From Bacillota bacterium (GTDB lineage: Bacteria; Bacillota; SHA-98; UBA4971), in the NCBI GenBank assembly GCA_014360195.1, contig JACIXY010000013.1, positions 1-64,000 of the forward strand: a DNA stretch of 64,000 nt. Direction: 5' to 3'. Position numbers and translations under genes: made by a program. A model generated the notes under the pieces. It saw only the letters and a list, made by a program, of their open reading frames with translations, did not search any database and was not told the DNA's origin. Of the stretch, positions 35,101-42,250 are shown piece by piece. Every line of letters begins with the position of its first letter. Positions within the stretch are counted from its first letter, which is position 1.

Positions 35101-36127
35101 GCATCCCCGAGGCCTCTATAGCCTCCCTCAGGGCCTTTCCGTAACCGCCGCCACCCCAGCTATTCGAGGTAAGAGTGGCACCCATTTGGGCCGCGTAGTT
35201 GAATGCTTTGATTGCATCCGAGTCATATCCACCGCCAGGTCCTAGGAACTTAAGGGCCATGATCTTCACGTTCGCCTTCCATGCAACGCCGACCACGCCT
35301 ATCTCGTTGTTACCGACCGCAGCGATGGTGCCTGCGGTGTGAGTGCCGTGGGACTCCTTGTCTGTCACGTCATACACGGTGTTGTCGTTCCAGAAGAAAT
35401 CCCACCCGTACACATCGTCGACGAAGCCGTTCCCATCGTTATCTATGCCATCATCGGGAATCTCGCCAGGGTTCACCCACATGTTGTCCTTCAAGTCTGG
35501 GTGATAATACTGAATCCCAGTATCGATTACTGCTACTATCACTGGTTCGCTGCTGTTGAAAACCTGCCATGCTTCCGGAGCATCGATGTCTGCGTCAGGT
35601 ATTCCTGCAATGCCCGAGCCCGGTATGATCTCCTGGCCTGTGTTGTGAAGGCCCCACATATACTGGAAATACTTATCGTTCACCGGTGGCTCGCCGTCTT
35701 GATATGCGTAACGCTTCCAGTTTGGCTCCGCGTACTCGATGCTCGGGTCCTTTTCGTAGTATGCAATCGCCTCTTCCACCGAGATGCCCCTGGATGGGTC
35801 GAGCTTCACGCGGTATATAGGTACCTCGTTATGGAGTTTGATAACCTCTGCGGTTCTTGCCCCGAGACTCCTCGTCAACGCCTCTACGGTTTGAGTTACC
35901 GCTTCTACCCTTGCCTTTGAAGGGAAAGGCTCAATTATCGGACGCACAAGTAGCTCGCCTTCGGCGTATTCAGCGCGAGGTTCGACCCGCTCCACGTCGA
36001 CAACGGGAAATTCAATGGCTTCCTGTTCTCCTCTCCTTGGCTGCTGAGCGCCTGTTCCGGCAGCCCAGCAAAGGACAAGGACAAGAACCAGGCTCCAAAA
36101 CACCCATCTTCTGCAGAGTCTCAACAC
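32144..36127 (-). CDS. Subtilisin-like (S8) protease with PKD repeats and T9SS/FlgD-like C-terminal domain
   Basis: About 1327 residues from GTG 36127 (AGGAGG close upstream; a TTG next to it is equally possible). Signal peptide (FWSLVLVLVLCWAAGTGAQ), propeptide, then an S8 domain with Asp in VAVIDTGIQYYHPDL, His in ESHGTHTAGTIAA, oxyanion Asn in ICAAGNSA and Ser in GGTSMATPHVAG. Two PKD domains (WWDFGDGSAPV, AQWDFGDGTPPV) alternate with ThuA-like regions (FVDDDEGMDYD..., LFLSGYDI). The last about 85 residues (GPNPASTRVTFYYNIP...GLYIAILVT) form a type A sorting/FlgD-Ig-like domain. It should be secreted to the surface. Confidence 0.88.
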   Translation of the reverse strand: MLRLCRRWVFWSLVLVLVLCWAAGTGAQQPRRGEQEAIEFPVVDVERVEPRAEYAEGELLVRPIIEPFPSKARVEAVTQTVEALTRSLGARTAEVIKLHNEVPIYRVKLDPSRGISVEEAIAYYEKDPSIEYAEPNWKRYAYQDGEPPVNDKYFQYMWGLHNTGQEIIPGSGIAGIPDADIDAPEAWQVFNSSEPVIVAVIDTGIQYYHPDLKDNMWVNPGEIPDDGIDNDGNGFVDDVYGWDFFWNDNTVYDVTDKESHGTHTAGTIAAVGNNEIGVVGVAWKANVKIMALKFLGPGGGYDSDAIKAFNYAAQMGATLTSNSWGGGGYGKALREAIEASGMLAICAAGNSASDNDAIPHYPSSYVSENIIAVAASDWNDEMASFSCWGEESVDIAAPGHWILSTYPNKADYSLSGYAWAGGTSMATPHVAGVAALLAAARPDVPQYAGAEGWQEGTVTIKDMILNSSDVRPAFVGKVLTGGRLNAYNALMGIWPPAIHEVRADKTYGSPGETGLTVTFSGSASSRLGMRDATPIADQWWDFGDGSAPVHAATATHTYTEEGRYTATFHVVDDLGNEARATVGVVVANPDTVLFVDDDEGMDYDTFFTDALQAIGQSYVTVAPSDVATLPSDIPNPIIWNCGEAYSGTLLAADQTFLSRYLDNGGRLFLSGYDILYDLVAYGNGLDFVARYLHIDTSGAGLDLLDYCGTGVTQVTGKTGDLISDGMDIALSYPGSYNNTYVDGVIPTGGAVGIFDGPPAAEGGSPVCVGLRYADSAYRVVFLGFPFEAVPADAPDPNNSAVLMERILRFLTAEDTGENLLPVITSISADIQIGVAPLEVAFAGSAYDAEGDIAAQWDFGDGTPPVDGATAKHVYAEPGIYTATLTVTDTAGASVSQSLTIVAVESPETVLFVDGDFSLGTTPMYVEPVMSQAGIPYVSLRAGDIMDHGSVAPGAEQFVMFWNCGLLDYPTPDQVAALKQYLKNGGRLFVAGQELIYGVGMNFSNPDDFVIKYLHVGDANSDVCSEAGDVFTGVEGDPITDGLSFEVDFEARGLPVEANWIDEIYPDGDAIGIFTAPDNTFRALRYGGDGYKVVFLAFPLEVVPTLSQAPGGLSRQETGTEDVAVTLVSRAYEWLLVNETPVVTVSVPENAVCAAGRGVDIRWTAHDPDGLDRQLTIRLDYSLDGGATWTLIAEGEPNDGSYVWDGKAVKKGGKALIRVSATDPQGATGSATSGEITLVVGSNMLLAGPNPASTRVTFYYNIPENGTLFVYDIAGRLVYSVNLSAGSNAVVWSLVDGEGRDLANGLYIAILVTDRGLKSDPVRLIIRR

Positions 36128-36820
36128 ACAATCCCTCCTCTCGCTAATTCGACCGGCGCGACGCAAAGTTCTCTGTCGATATCGATCTTACCCGTTCATG
36201 CCGCAGACACTTTCGAGCGGTGCTTCTCCATCTTTCCTTCACCCACTCGCCGGGCCCTGTTGTCATCGCATATCACACCGTGTTTCACCTCCTGACGTAT
36301 CGCACTCCCAGTGCTCTTGCAAATAGGCCCCCTTCATAGCCAGCAGAGGACAGGCGCCCTCTGCGCTACAAATGCTAATTTCGTTTGCGGTCGAGTGCTG
36401 CAAAGCCGATGGGGGCGGATCGTACGACAAGCGGTGCAAGAGGATTCCAGCTGGCTTAGTGGCTCGCAGTCCTTGCTTTTAACGAAGGGCCAAGGTGGTT
36501 TGCGTCCCTCAAAGGGAATTCGACATAGTGCCCTCGATTCCTTCCAGGATGTCCACATTTTGGGACACTACGGGTGACGTAACGGGACCCGAGGCATTTG
36601 GCCTGGCGGTCGGGCTTGCATAGCTCTACTGATAGAACTGTGTCCTGGCAAGGCTCAGGCATCCCGTTGTTACCCGACTCGGCCTGCCCATCGTAAGAGC
36701 CAGGCGCGAGGCCAGAAATCACTGCCGTTCTCTTGGGAACCCCGGGCTACTCTTGAGGGACTGCGTTACTAGAGGCGTCTCTGGAGCGGGGGTCTCCGGC
36801 ACCAAGTTGCGAACCTGCGC
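36128..36820. other. Intergenic, no supported gene
   Basis: The minus-strand frame 36456-36722 and the plus-strand frame 36311-36577 show no known family. The short minus-strand string VSQNVDILEGIEGTMSNSL may be a remnant. Nothing else is seen. Confidence 0.4.
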
Positions 36821-37639
36821 TCAACAATGGGCGTTTAGACGCAGGAGGTTAGCCATCCGGAACAGAATGGAGGCGTTTCGGGTAGTTTCCGTCGCGACCT
36901 CGTGAACGTTAACGCCCTTGATCCTGGCAAGCTCCTCGGCCACGAGAACCACGAAGGCGGGTTCGTTGCGCTTGCCGCGGTGCGGCACGGGGGTTAGATA
37001 GGGACAGTCAGTCTCCAGGAGGAGCCTGTCGAGGGGGAGGCGGGCGACGAGGTCGCGCAGGGAAGTGGCGTTCGGGAAGGTGAGGGTGCCGCCTACTGAG
37101 ATGTAGAACCCCATGTCTAGCACGCTACGGGCCAGCTTCCAGTCGCCGGAGAAGCAGTGCATGACGCCGCCGACGGCCGCGGCGCCTTCCGACTTCAGGA
37201 TGGCCAGGGTGTCAGCGTGGGCCTCGCGGTCGTGGACGACGATGGGAAGGCCGACCTCCTTCGCAATGGCTATCTGCGCCGCGAAGGCCCGCCGCTGCTG
37301 GTCGCGGGGGGAGAAGTCGTAGTGGTAGTCCAGGCCGATCTCGCCGATGGCGACGACCCCGGGCTCGCTCGCCATGGCACGGATGGTCTCGAGCGCCGCA
37401 TCGGAGGCTGTCTTGGCCTCGTGCGGGTGGATGCCGACAGCAGCGAGAAGGCCGGGGTAGCGCCGCACAAGCCCCAGGGCGGCACGCGAGGTGGCGAGGT
37501 CGGAGCCGACCTCGATCACAGGCCATACGCCGGCAGCCTTCGCTCTTGCTATCACGTCGTCGAGGTCGTCGCGGAACCGCTCATGATCAAGATGGGCGTG
37601 GGTGTCAATCACCTGCACGCTGCCGCGTGTATCCCCCAA
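36821..37639 (-). CDS. tatD: TatD-family metal-dependent hydrolase/DNase
   Basis: 272 residues from TTG 37639. Metal ligands are visible in IDTHAHLDHERF (HxH), AIGEIGLDYH (Glu), PIVVHDREAH and GGVMHCFSGD (His residues) and LLLETDCPYL (Asp). Length is normal for the family (about 255-270). In Bacillus the orthologue yabD follows metS, and here it follows metG by 141 bases on the same strand. The role is 3'-5' DNase or related phosphodiesterase. Confidence 0.93.
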   Translation of the reverse strand: MGDTRGSVQVIDTHAHLDHERFRDDLDDVIARAKAAGVWPVIEVGSDLATSRAALGLVRRYPGLLAAVGIHPHEAKTASDAALETIRAMASEPGVVAIGEIGLDYHYDFSPRDQQRRAFAAQIAIAKEVGLPIVVHDREAHADTLAILKSEGAAAVGGVMHCFSGDWKLARSVLDMGFYISVGGTLTFPNATSLRDLVARLPLDRLLLETDCPYLTPVPHRGKRNEPAFVVLVAEELARIKGVNVHEVATETTRNASILFRMANLLRLNAHC

Positions 37640-37780
37640 TTACACCACCTCTGCGCTTGTTTTGCACGTTCCTTTGCCAAGTGGGGATGCAAAGATCACG
37701 CCGCCTCCCAAAAGACTACGCGCGTGGTCAGGAAGCCGCGAGACGCCTGGCCCGAACCCAGACCTGCTTCGCTCGGAGCC

Positions 37781-40096
37781 TCAGCGCACCTTCGAGCCCG
37801 ACGGCAGCTCGCGGTCGGTCGTGATGATGGCAAGCTGCGAGGTGTCGGGCGTCGAGCCCGCGAGCAGCATACCCTGGGAGACGACGCCGCGCAGTTTTGC
37901 AGGCTTCAGGTTGGCCACCACGACTATCTGCTTGCCGACGAGGTCTTCAGGGGTATAGTGCTTCGCGATCCCGGCCACGATCTGGCGCTTCTCCGTCCCG
38001 AGGTCGATGTCGATCTTGAGGAGCTTGTCGGTGCCCTCCACCCTCTCCGCCGCGAGGACCTTCGCCACGCGCAGGTCGAGCCTGGCGAACTCTTCTATGG
38101 ATATCAGGTTGTCGGCAGGCGTCCCCGACCCTTCGTGTTCCTGTGGTGTCGCCGGTCTCGCCTCTTGCTCGGTCACTTTCGCACCCTCCTTCTCGTTCTC
38201 GTGCTTTTGGTCTTTCCCGTCCTTCCCATCCTTCCCATCCTTAGCGGCCGGGCGGTCGTGGGCCGGCCAGCTCACCCCACCGCTGCCGGTGCTGGCGTAA
38301 GCGCCCGTGTCGACGCCTCTGCCGGCACTCGGGCCGATGGTCGTGGCTCTGCCGGTAGCGCCGGCGCAAGTGTCAGCGCCAGTGCCGACACGAGCCTCCG
38401 CGCCCGCCTGAGCGCCGGCGCCATAGCCGGGGCCGGGGCTGGGGCTGGGGCCGGGGCCAGGGCCACGGCCAGCGACAGTCCGCTCGCCTCCCTTTTTCTT
38501 ATCCTGCGCAAGCTCCGCCAGGCGAAACTCGCCTTTCGCCAAATCCGAAGCTCCCACGTCGAGCCTGGGAAAGAGCGGCCCGAGGCGCTTCACCCTGGCC
38601 CCCTGCACCAGCCGCCCGACGTCCAGCGTGCCGCCCTTCCATCGCACGCCTTCCAGCGGCGCCGCGCCGTCCAGCCCGAGCGACGTCCAGATCCGCCCCG
38701 CGGCCTCGGGGATGAACGGGCTCGCCATGACCGCGACCCTCGCAAGCGCGTCCGCGAGTCCGAACATGACCGTGGCCAGCCGCCCCCGCCGCCCCTCGCG
38801 CGCCAGCGCCCACGGCGCCGCCTCGTCGATGTACTTGTTGGCTCCGTCCACAAGAGTCCATATCTCGCCGAGCGCGCTTGTGAGGTCGAGTGTCTCCATA
38901 AGCTCATGGGCGCGCCGCGTCACGCGACCCGCCAGGTCCGCAAGCTCCCGGTCGCGGGCCTCGTACTCCTGAGGAGCCGGGACGCGACCGTCGAAGTACT
39001 TCTCCACCATGGCGCACGTCCGGTTCAGGAGGTTGCCGAGGTCGTTGGCAAGGTCCGCGTTGTACGTCTCGGCGAGGCCCTCGTACGAGAAGTCGCCGTC
39101 CTGTCCGAACGGGACGGCCTTCATGAGGTAGTAGCGGAGCGGGTCGGCCCCGAGGCTATCGGCCAGCTTGACCGGGTCCACCACCACTCCCTCGGATTTG
39201 GACATCCGCGCGCCTTTCACAGTCACGAACCCGTGCCCGAACACCGTCTTCGGGAGCGGAACCCCTGCCGCCATGAGCGTGGCGGGCCAAATCACGCAAT
39301 GGAACCAGGTGATGTCCTTGCCGATAAGGTGCAAGTCTGCGGGCCACCACTTTCCGAAGTCGTTCGTCCCGGGGACGTAACCCGCCCCTGTGAGATAGTT
39401 GATGAGAGCGTCGAACCACACGTACACCACCTGGTTCGGGTCGATCTCCTCGGGAAACGGCACCCCCCAGGCAAGGGTGGACCGGGAAATGCTCACGTCC
39501 TGCAATCCCTCGCGGATCCTGTTGACCACCTCGTTGCGCCTCGTCTCAGGCAGGATGAACTCCGGATGTTCCTCGATATGCCGGAGGAGCGGCTCCTGGA
39601 ACTTCGACAGTGCAAAGAAGTAGTTCTTCTCCTCGACCCATTCAGGCTCGCGGCTGGGATGGAGGGGGCAGCGCCCGTCCACGAGATCCTTCTCCTCGAC
39701 GAACCTCTCGCAGGACACGCAGTAGTGCCCCGAGTAAGTACCCTGGTAGATGTAGCCGCGCTCGTTGGCCCGGCGCACGATGTCGCGGACGGTGGCGATG
39801 TGGTCCTCGTCGGTCGTCCTGATGAACCGGTCGGGGCGGATATTGAGCTTATCCCAGGCCTGCTGAAAAAGCCCCGCCATCCTGTCGCAGAACGCCTTGG
39901 GCGCCATGCCCTGCTTCTCGGCTTGCCTCGCCACGTTCAGGCTGTGCTCGTCGGTGCCGGTCAGGAAGAAGGTGTCATACCCGGCCAACCTCTTGAAGCG
40001 CGAGATCACGTCGGCGGCTATCTTCTCATATGCGTGGCCGAGGTGCGGCTCGCCGTTGACATAATCGATGGCTGTCGTGAGATAGAATTTTTCCAC
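37781..40096 (-). CDS. metG: Methionyl-tRNA synthetase, long form with tRNA-binding domain
   Basis: 771 residues from GTG 40096 (start MEKFYLTTAIDYVNGEPHLGHA, with the HIGH box as HLGH). The zinc site is CVSCERF...DGRCPLH (C-x2-C, then one further Cys visible) and the KMSKS box is ARMSKSEG. The C-terminal EMAP/Trbp111-like domain begins at EEFARLDLRVAKVLAAE. Between the anticodon domain and this domain lies a linker of about 120 residues, rich in Gly, Pro, Ala and Lys-Asp-Gly, coded by short repeats (38215-38480), absent from typical enzymes. Expression is controlled by the T-box leader upstream. Confidence 0.96.
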   Translation of the reverse strand: MEKFYLTTAIDYVNGEPHLGHAYEKIAADVISRFKRLAGYDTFFLTGTDEHSLNVARQAEKQGMAPKAFCDRMAGLFQQAWDKLNIRPDRFIRTTDEDHIATVRDIVRRANERGYIYQGTYSGHYCVSCERFVEEKDLVDGRCPLHPSREPEWVEEKNYFFALSKFQEPLLRHIEEHPEFILPETRRNEVVNRIREGLQDVSISRSTLAWGVPFPEEIDPNQVVYVWFDALINYLTGAGYVPGTNDFGKWWPADLHLIGKDITWFHCVIWPATLMAAGVPLPKTVFGHGFVTVKGARMSKSEGVVVDPVKLADSLGADPLRYYLMKAVPFGQDGDFSYEGLAETYNADLANDLGNLLNRTCAMVEKYFDGRVPAPQEYEARDRELADLAGRVTRRAHELMETLDLTSALGEIWTLVDGANKYIDEAAPWALAREGRRGRLATVMFGLADALARVAVMASPFIPEAAGRIWTSLGLDGAAPLEGVRWKGGTLDVGRLVQGARVKRLGPLFPRLDVGASDLAKGEFRLAELAQDKKKGGERTVAGRGPGPGPSPSPGPGYGAGAQAGAEARVGTGADTCAGATGRATTIGPSAGRGVDTGAYASTGSGGVSWPAHDRPAAKDGKDGKDGKDQKHENEKEGAKVTEQEARPATPQEHEGSGTPADNLISIEEFARLDLRVAKVLAAERVEGTDKLLKIDIDLGTEKRQIVAGIAKHYTPEDLVGKQIVVVANLKPAKLRGVVSQGMLLAGSTPDTSQLAIITTDRELPSGSKVR

Positions 40097-40099
40097 GTG

Positions 40100-40480
40100 G
40101 AACACCCCCACAGTAAAATGCCTCTCGCCCCGTCCGGAAGGCAGGCGCCTTCCCGTGGGGCGAGAGGACGACATCTCGCGGTACCACCCAGCTTCACCGG
40201 GGCCTTGCGGCTCCGGCCTCACGAGGCACGGCGGCAAGCAGGTAACCACGCAGACAGCCTGAACAAGCCGCATGCCCCGGCGCTATAACGGGCGCCTCTC
40301 ATGCTCGCCCGGCCGAGAGACTACTTGCGACGGCCGACCCCGGCCTCACTTTCATCCCGCAGCTCAGGGGCCATGTTCAGCAGGCTTCCCGCACCGGCTT
40401 TCACCTTCGCTCCCGGCTCTCTCTGGCGGGGCCCCTGCGTACTCATCCCCATCATCGCTTTTGCTTTCCTTAAATTGGTA
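40100..40480 (-). promoter_or_regulatory. T-box riboswitch of metG (Met specifier)
   Basis: On the minus strand the T-box sequence TGGGTGGTACCGCGAG lies at 40190-40175. Upstream, stem I shows an AGAGAG bulge, GGTGAAAGCCGG, and the specifier region CTGAACATGGCCCCTGAG, with AUG (40374-40372) in the place of the specifier codon. The terminator/antiterminator switch follows. Uncharged initiator/elongator tRNA-Met would allow transcription of metG. Confidence 0.9.
40113..40167 (-). terminator. Intrinsic terminator of the metG T-box
   Basis: Minus strand: CCTCTCGCCCC pairs with GGGGCGAGAGG (40167-40157 and 40131-40121), followed by CATTTTACTG. It overlaps the T-box antiterminator, as expected. Confidence 0.85.
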
Positions 40481-40609
40481 CCATACTTCGTGCGTGAGTA
40501 TTATGCCTTCCGAGCGTCCGCTCTATAGGCTATAGGCTCTGCGAGCCTCACGAAGCAGCCGCCGGCGTCGAGCCAACTGCCGTCGAACCAGAGCGACGCA
40601 TCTGCACTC

Positions 40610-40639
40610 AATATATCCTGAGGCTTCGCTACATGTCAA
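40610..40639 (-). promoter_or_regulatory. Sigma-A promoter of metG leader
   Basis: Minus strand: TTGACA (40639-40634), 18 bases, TATATT (40615-40610). Confidence 0.6.
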
Positions 40640-41034
40640 GCGTAACAGTTGTGGTGCCACAAGGGCTCCTATCCCGGGGTGACTGTGAGGGCACTGTCCA
40701 GCTTCAGTCCCTCTTATTACGGGGCCTTGCGTGCGGATCGGGGTGTCGTTCACAACGGGGAGACCAGGCAACGAGGCAACAGGATCAAGAGGTGGCCCGT
40801 CACTCCCACGCGAGGGGAATCACGCGGTTCGCAGGAGGTAGACCAGCGATAACGACCGGCGATGACGACGGGCGACAACAGCCAGCGATGACCAGACCCG
40901 GGCTTGTCCTGGCCGCTTCAGAGACCTCACCGCTCAGACCCCAGCCCTTGTGGAGACTAGTAGTGACAACCATGCCAACATAGTGCGCAATAGCGCTTAT
41001 TCTGGTAGATACGGCAAAAAATATAAACCGAGCC
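40640..41034. other. Intergenic between metG and abrB
   Basis: Divergent promoters at both ends. The centre holds no supported gene. Confidence 0.45.
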
Positions 41035-41063
41035 TTGACTTGCCTTGGAAAATAAAGTATAGT
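41035..41063 (+). promoter_or_regulatory. Sigma-A promoter of abrB-like gene
   Basis: TTGACT, 17 bases, TATAGT, about 52 bases before the start codon; close to consensus with ideal spacing. Confidence 0.8.
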
Positions 41064-41115
41064 GTGTGGGGGGAGCTGTCGAAGCCTGTAAGTAAGAAGG
41101 AGGGAGCTGAAAAAC

Positions 41116-41361
41116 ATGAAGTCTACGGGAATCGTTCGCAAAGTGGATGAGCTAGGTCGCGTGGTAATTCCAATCGAGCTTCGCAGGACCCTACAGATCG
41201 CAGAGAAAGACGCTCTCGAGATCTACGTTGACGGCGAGAAGATCATATTGAAGAAATATGAGCCCGCCTGCATTTTCTGCGGGAATGCCGACAACATAAG
41301 GATCTACAGGGAGAAGAACATCTGCCGTGATTGCCTTGAGGAGATGAAGGGCCTCATCTAG
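41116..41361 (+). CDS. abrB: AbrB/SpoVT-type transition-state regulator
   Basis: 81 residues. The N-terminus MKSTGIVRKVDELGRVVIP..RRTLQI is the AbrB swapped-hairpin DNA-binding domain. The C-terminal part has CIFCGNADNI and NICRDCLEE (two C-x2-C pairs), a putative zinc-binding tail seen in clostridial AbrB proteins but not in B. subtilis AbrB. It stands between rsmI and metG as in Bacillus. AbrB controls the switch from growth to sporulation. AAGGAGG lies about 12 bases before the ATG. Confidence 0.9.
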   Translation: MKSTGIVRKVDELGRVVIPIELRRTLQIAEKDALEIYVDGEKIILKKYEPACIFCGNADNIRIYREKNICRDCLEEMKGLI

Positions 41362-41462
41362 GAAAGGACCAAGCTTTCGGCACGGGCACGCGAACTCTGA
41401 CACCCTCCGGCAGTCCGGCACGAGAATCCTGATGCCGTGTTCTCCGAAGCATCAGGCTAAGT

Positions 41463-41506
41463 GGGGGCGACGTTTACTTTGTGTGGTCGCCCCCTGTTTT
41501 CGTTTT
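41463..41506 (+). terminator. Terminator after abrB
   Basis: GGGGGCGAC pairs with GTCGCCCCC (41463-41471, 41486-41494) followed by TGTTTTCGTTTT. It also holds the last codons of the convergent rsmI gene. Confidence 0.8.
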
Positions 41507-42250
41507 GCCGGAACGACGCCCCGGCGCCTCCGGCGCGTCAAGCACTATCGTTACTTCGCCCTTCACCGTCCTGCCGTCGAAGAGCGCCGCGACCTCGCCG
41601 AGGGCGCCCCGGACGACCTGCTCGTGGACCTTGGTGAGTTCTCGAGCAACCGCGACCCTCCGCTCGCCGCCGACGGCAGCGGCAAGGTCGGAGAGGGTCC
41701 GCATGACCCTGTACGGAGACTCGTAGAGGACAACCACTCTTTTCTCCTGCGCAACCCGCTCAAGGGCCTCGCGGCGCTCTCTGCCCTTCCTCGGCAGAAA
41801 GCCTATGAACGTGAACTCGTCCGGGCAGAATCCCGATACGACAAGGGCAGCAATCACCGCTGATGGCCCCGGCACGGGCACCACGGGGATCCCGTTTGAT
41901 ATGGCCTCCCGGATGAGGTGCGCGCCGGGGTCCGATACCCCCGGCGTCCCCGCGTCAGACACAAGGGCGACGTTTCCGCCGCCCAACAGGACTTCGATAA
42001 TCTCTGGCGCCCGGGAGCGCTCGTTGTGCTCGTGATAGCTCACCATTTTGGCCGGGATACCGTAATGCGCGAGGAGTTTCCGCGTGTGCCGCGTGTCCTC
42101 CGCGGCCACGAGGTCCACCTCGCGCAGCACCCTGAGTGCCCTCATGGTTATGTCCTCAAGGTTGCCTATGGGGGTCGCGCACACGTAGAGGGTACCCGGC
42201 GCCGGTCCTCCCGTAGACCCCGTAGACCCCGCTGACTCCACGAACCTCAC
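41474..42250 (-). CDS. rsmI: 16S rRNA 2'-O-ribose C1402 methyltransferase
   Basis: 258 residues from GTG 42250. Motifs of the tetrapyrrole-methylase fold: TLYVCATPIGNLEDIT, AAEDTRHTRKLL, SYHEHNE, LVSDAGTPGVSDPG and PVPGPSAVIAAL, all standard for RsmI. It has a short Gly/Ser/Thr-rich start (residues 6-18) coded by repeats. It overlaps ricT by 4 bases; the order matches yabC in Bacillus. The end of the gene lies in the abrB terminator. Confidence 0.95.
   Translation of the reverse strand: MRFVESAGSTGSTGGPAPGTLYVCATPIGNLEDITMRALRVLREVDLVAAEDTRHTRKLLAHYGIPAKMVSYHEHNERSRAPEIIEVLLGGGNVALVSDAGTPGVSDPGAHLIREAISNGIPVVPVPGPSAVIAALVVSGFCPDEFTFIGFLPRKGRERREALERVAQEKRVVVLYESPYRVMRTLSDLAAAVGGERRVAVARELTKVHEQVVRGALGEVAALFDGRTVKGEVTIVLDAPEAPGRRSGKTKTGGDHTK

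Noticed and set aside
37157-40288. Plus-strand frame of 1043 codons antisense to tatD and metG
   Set aside because: It is the complement of two well-conserved genes in a GC-rich genome, where antisense frames stay open by chance. It has no known domain or ribosome site.
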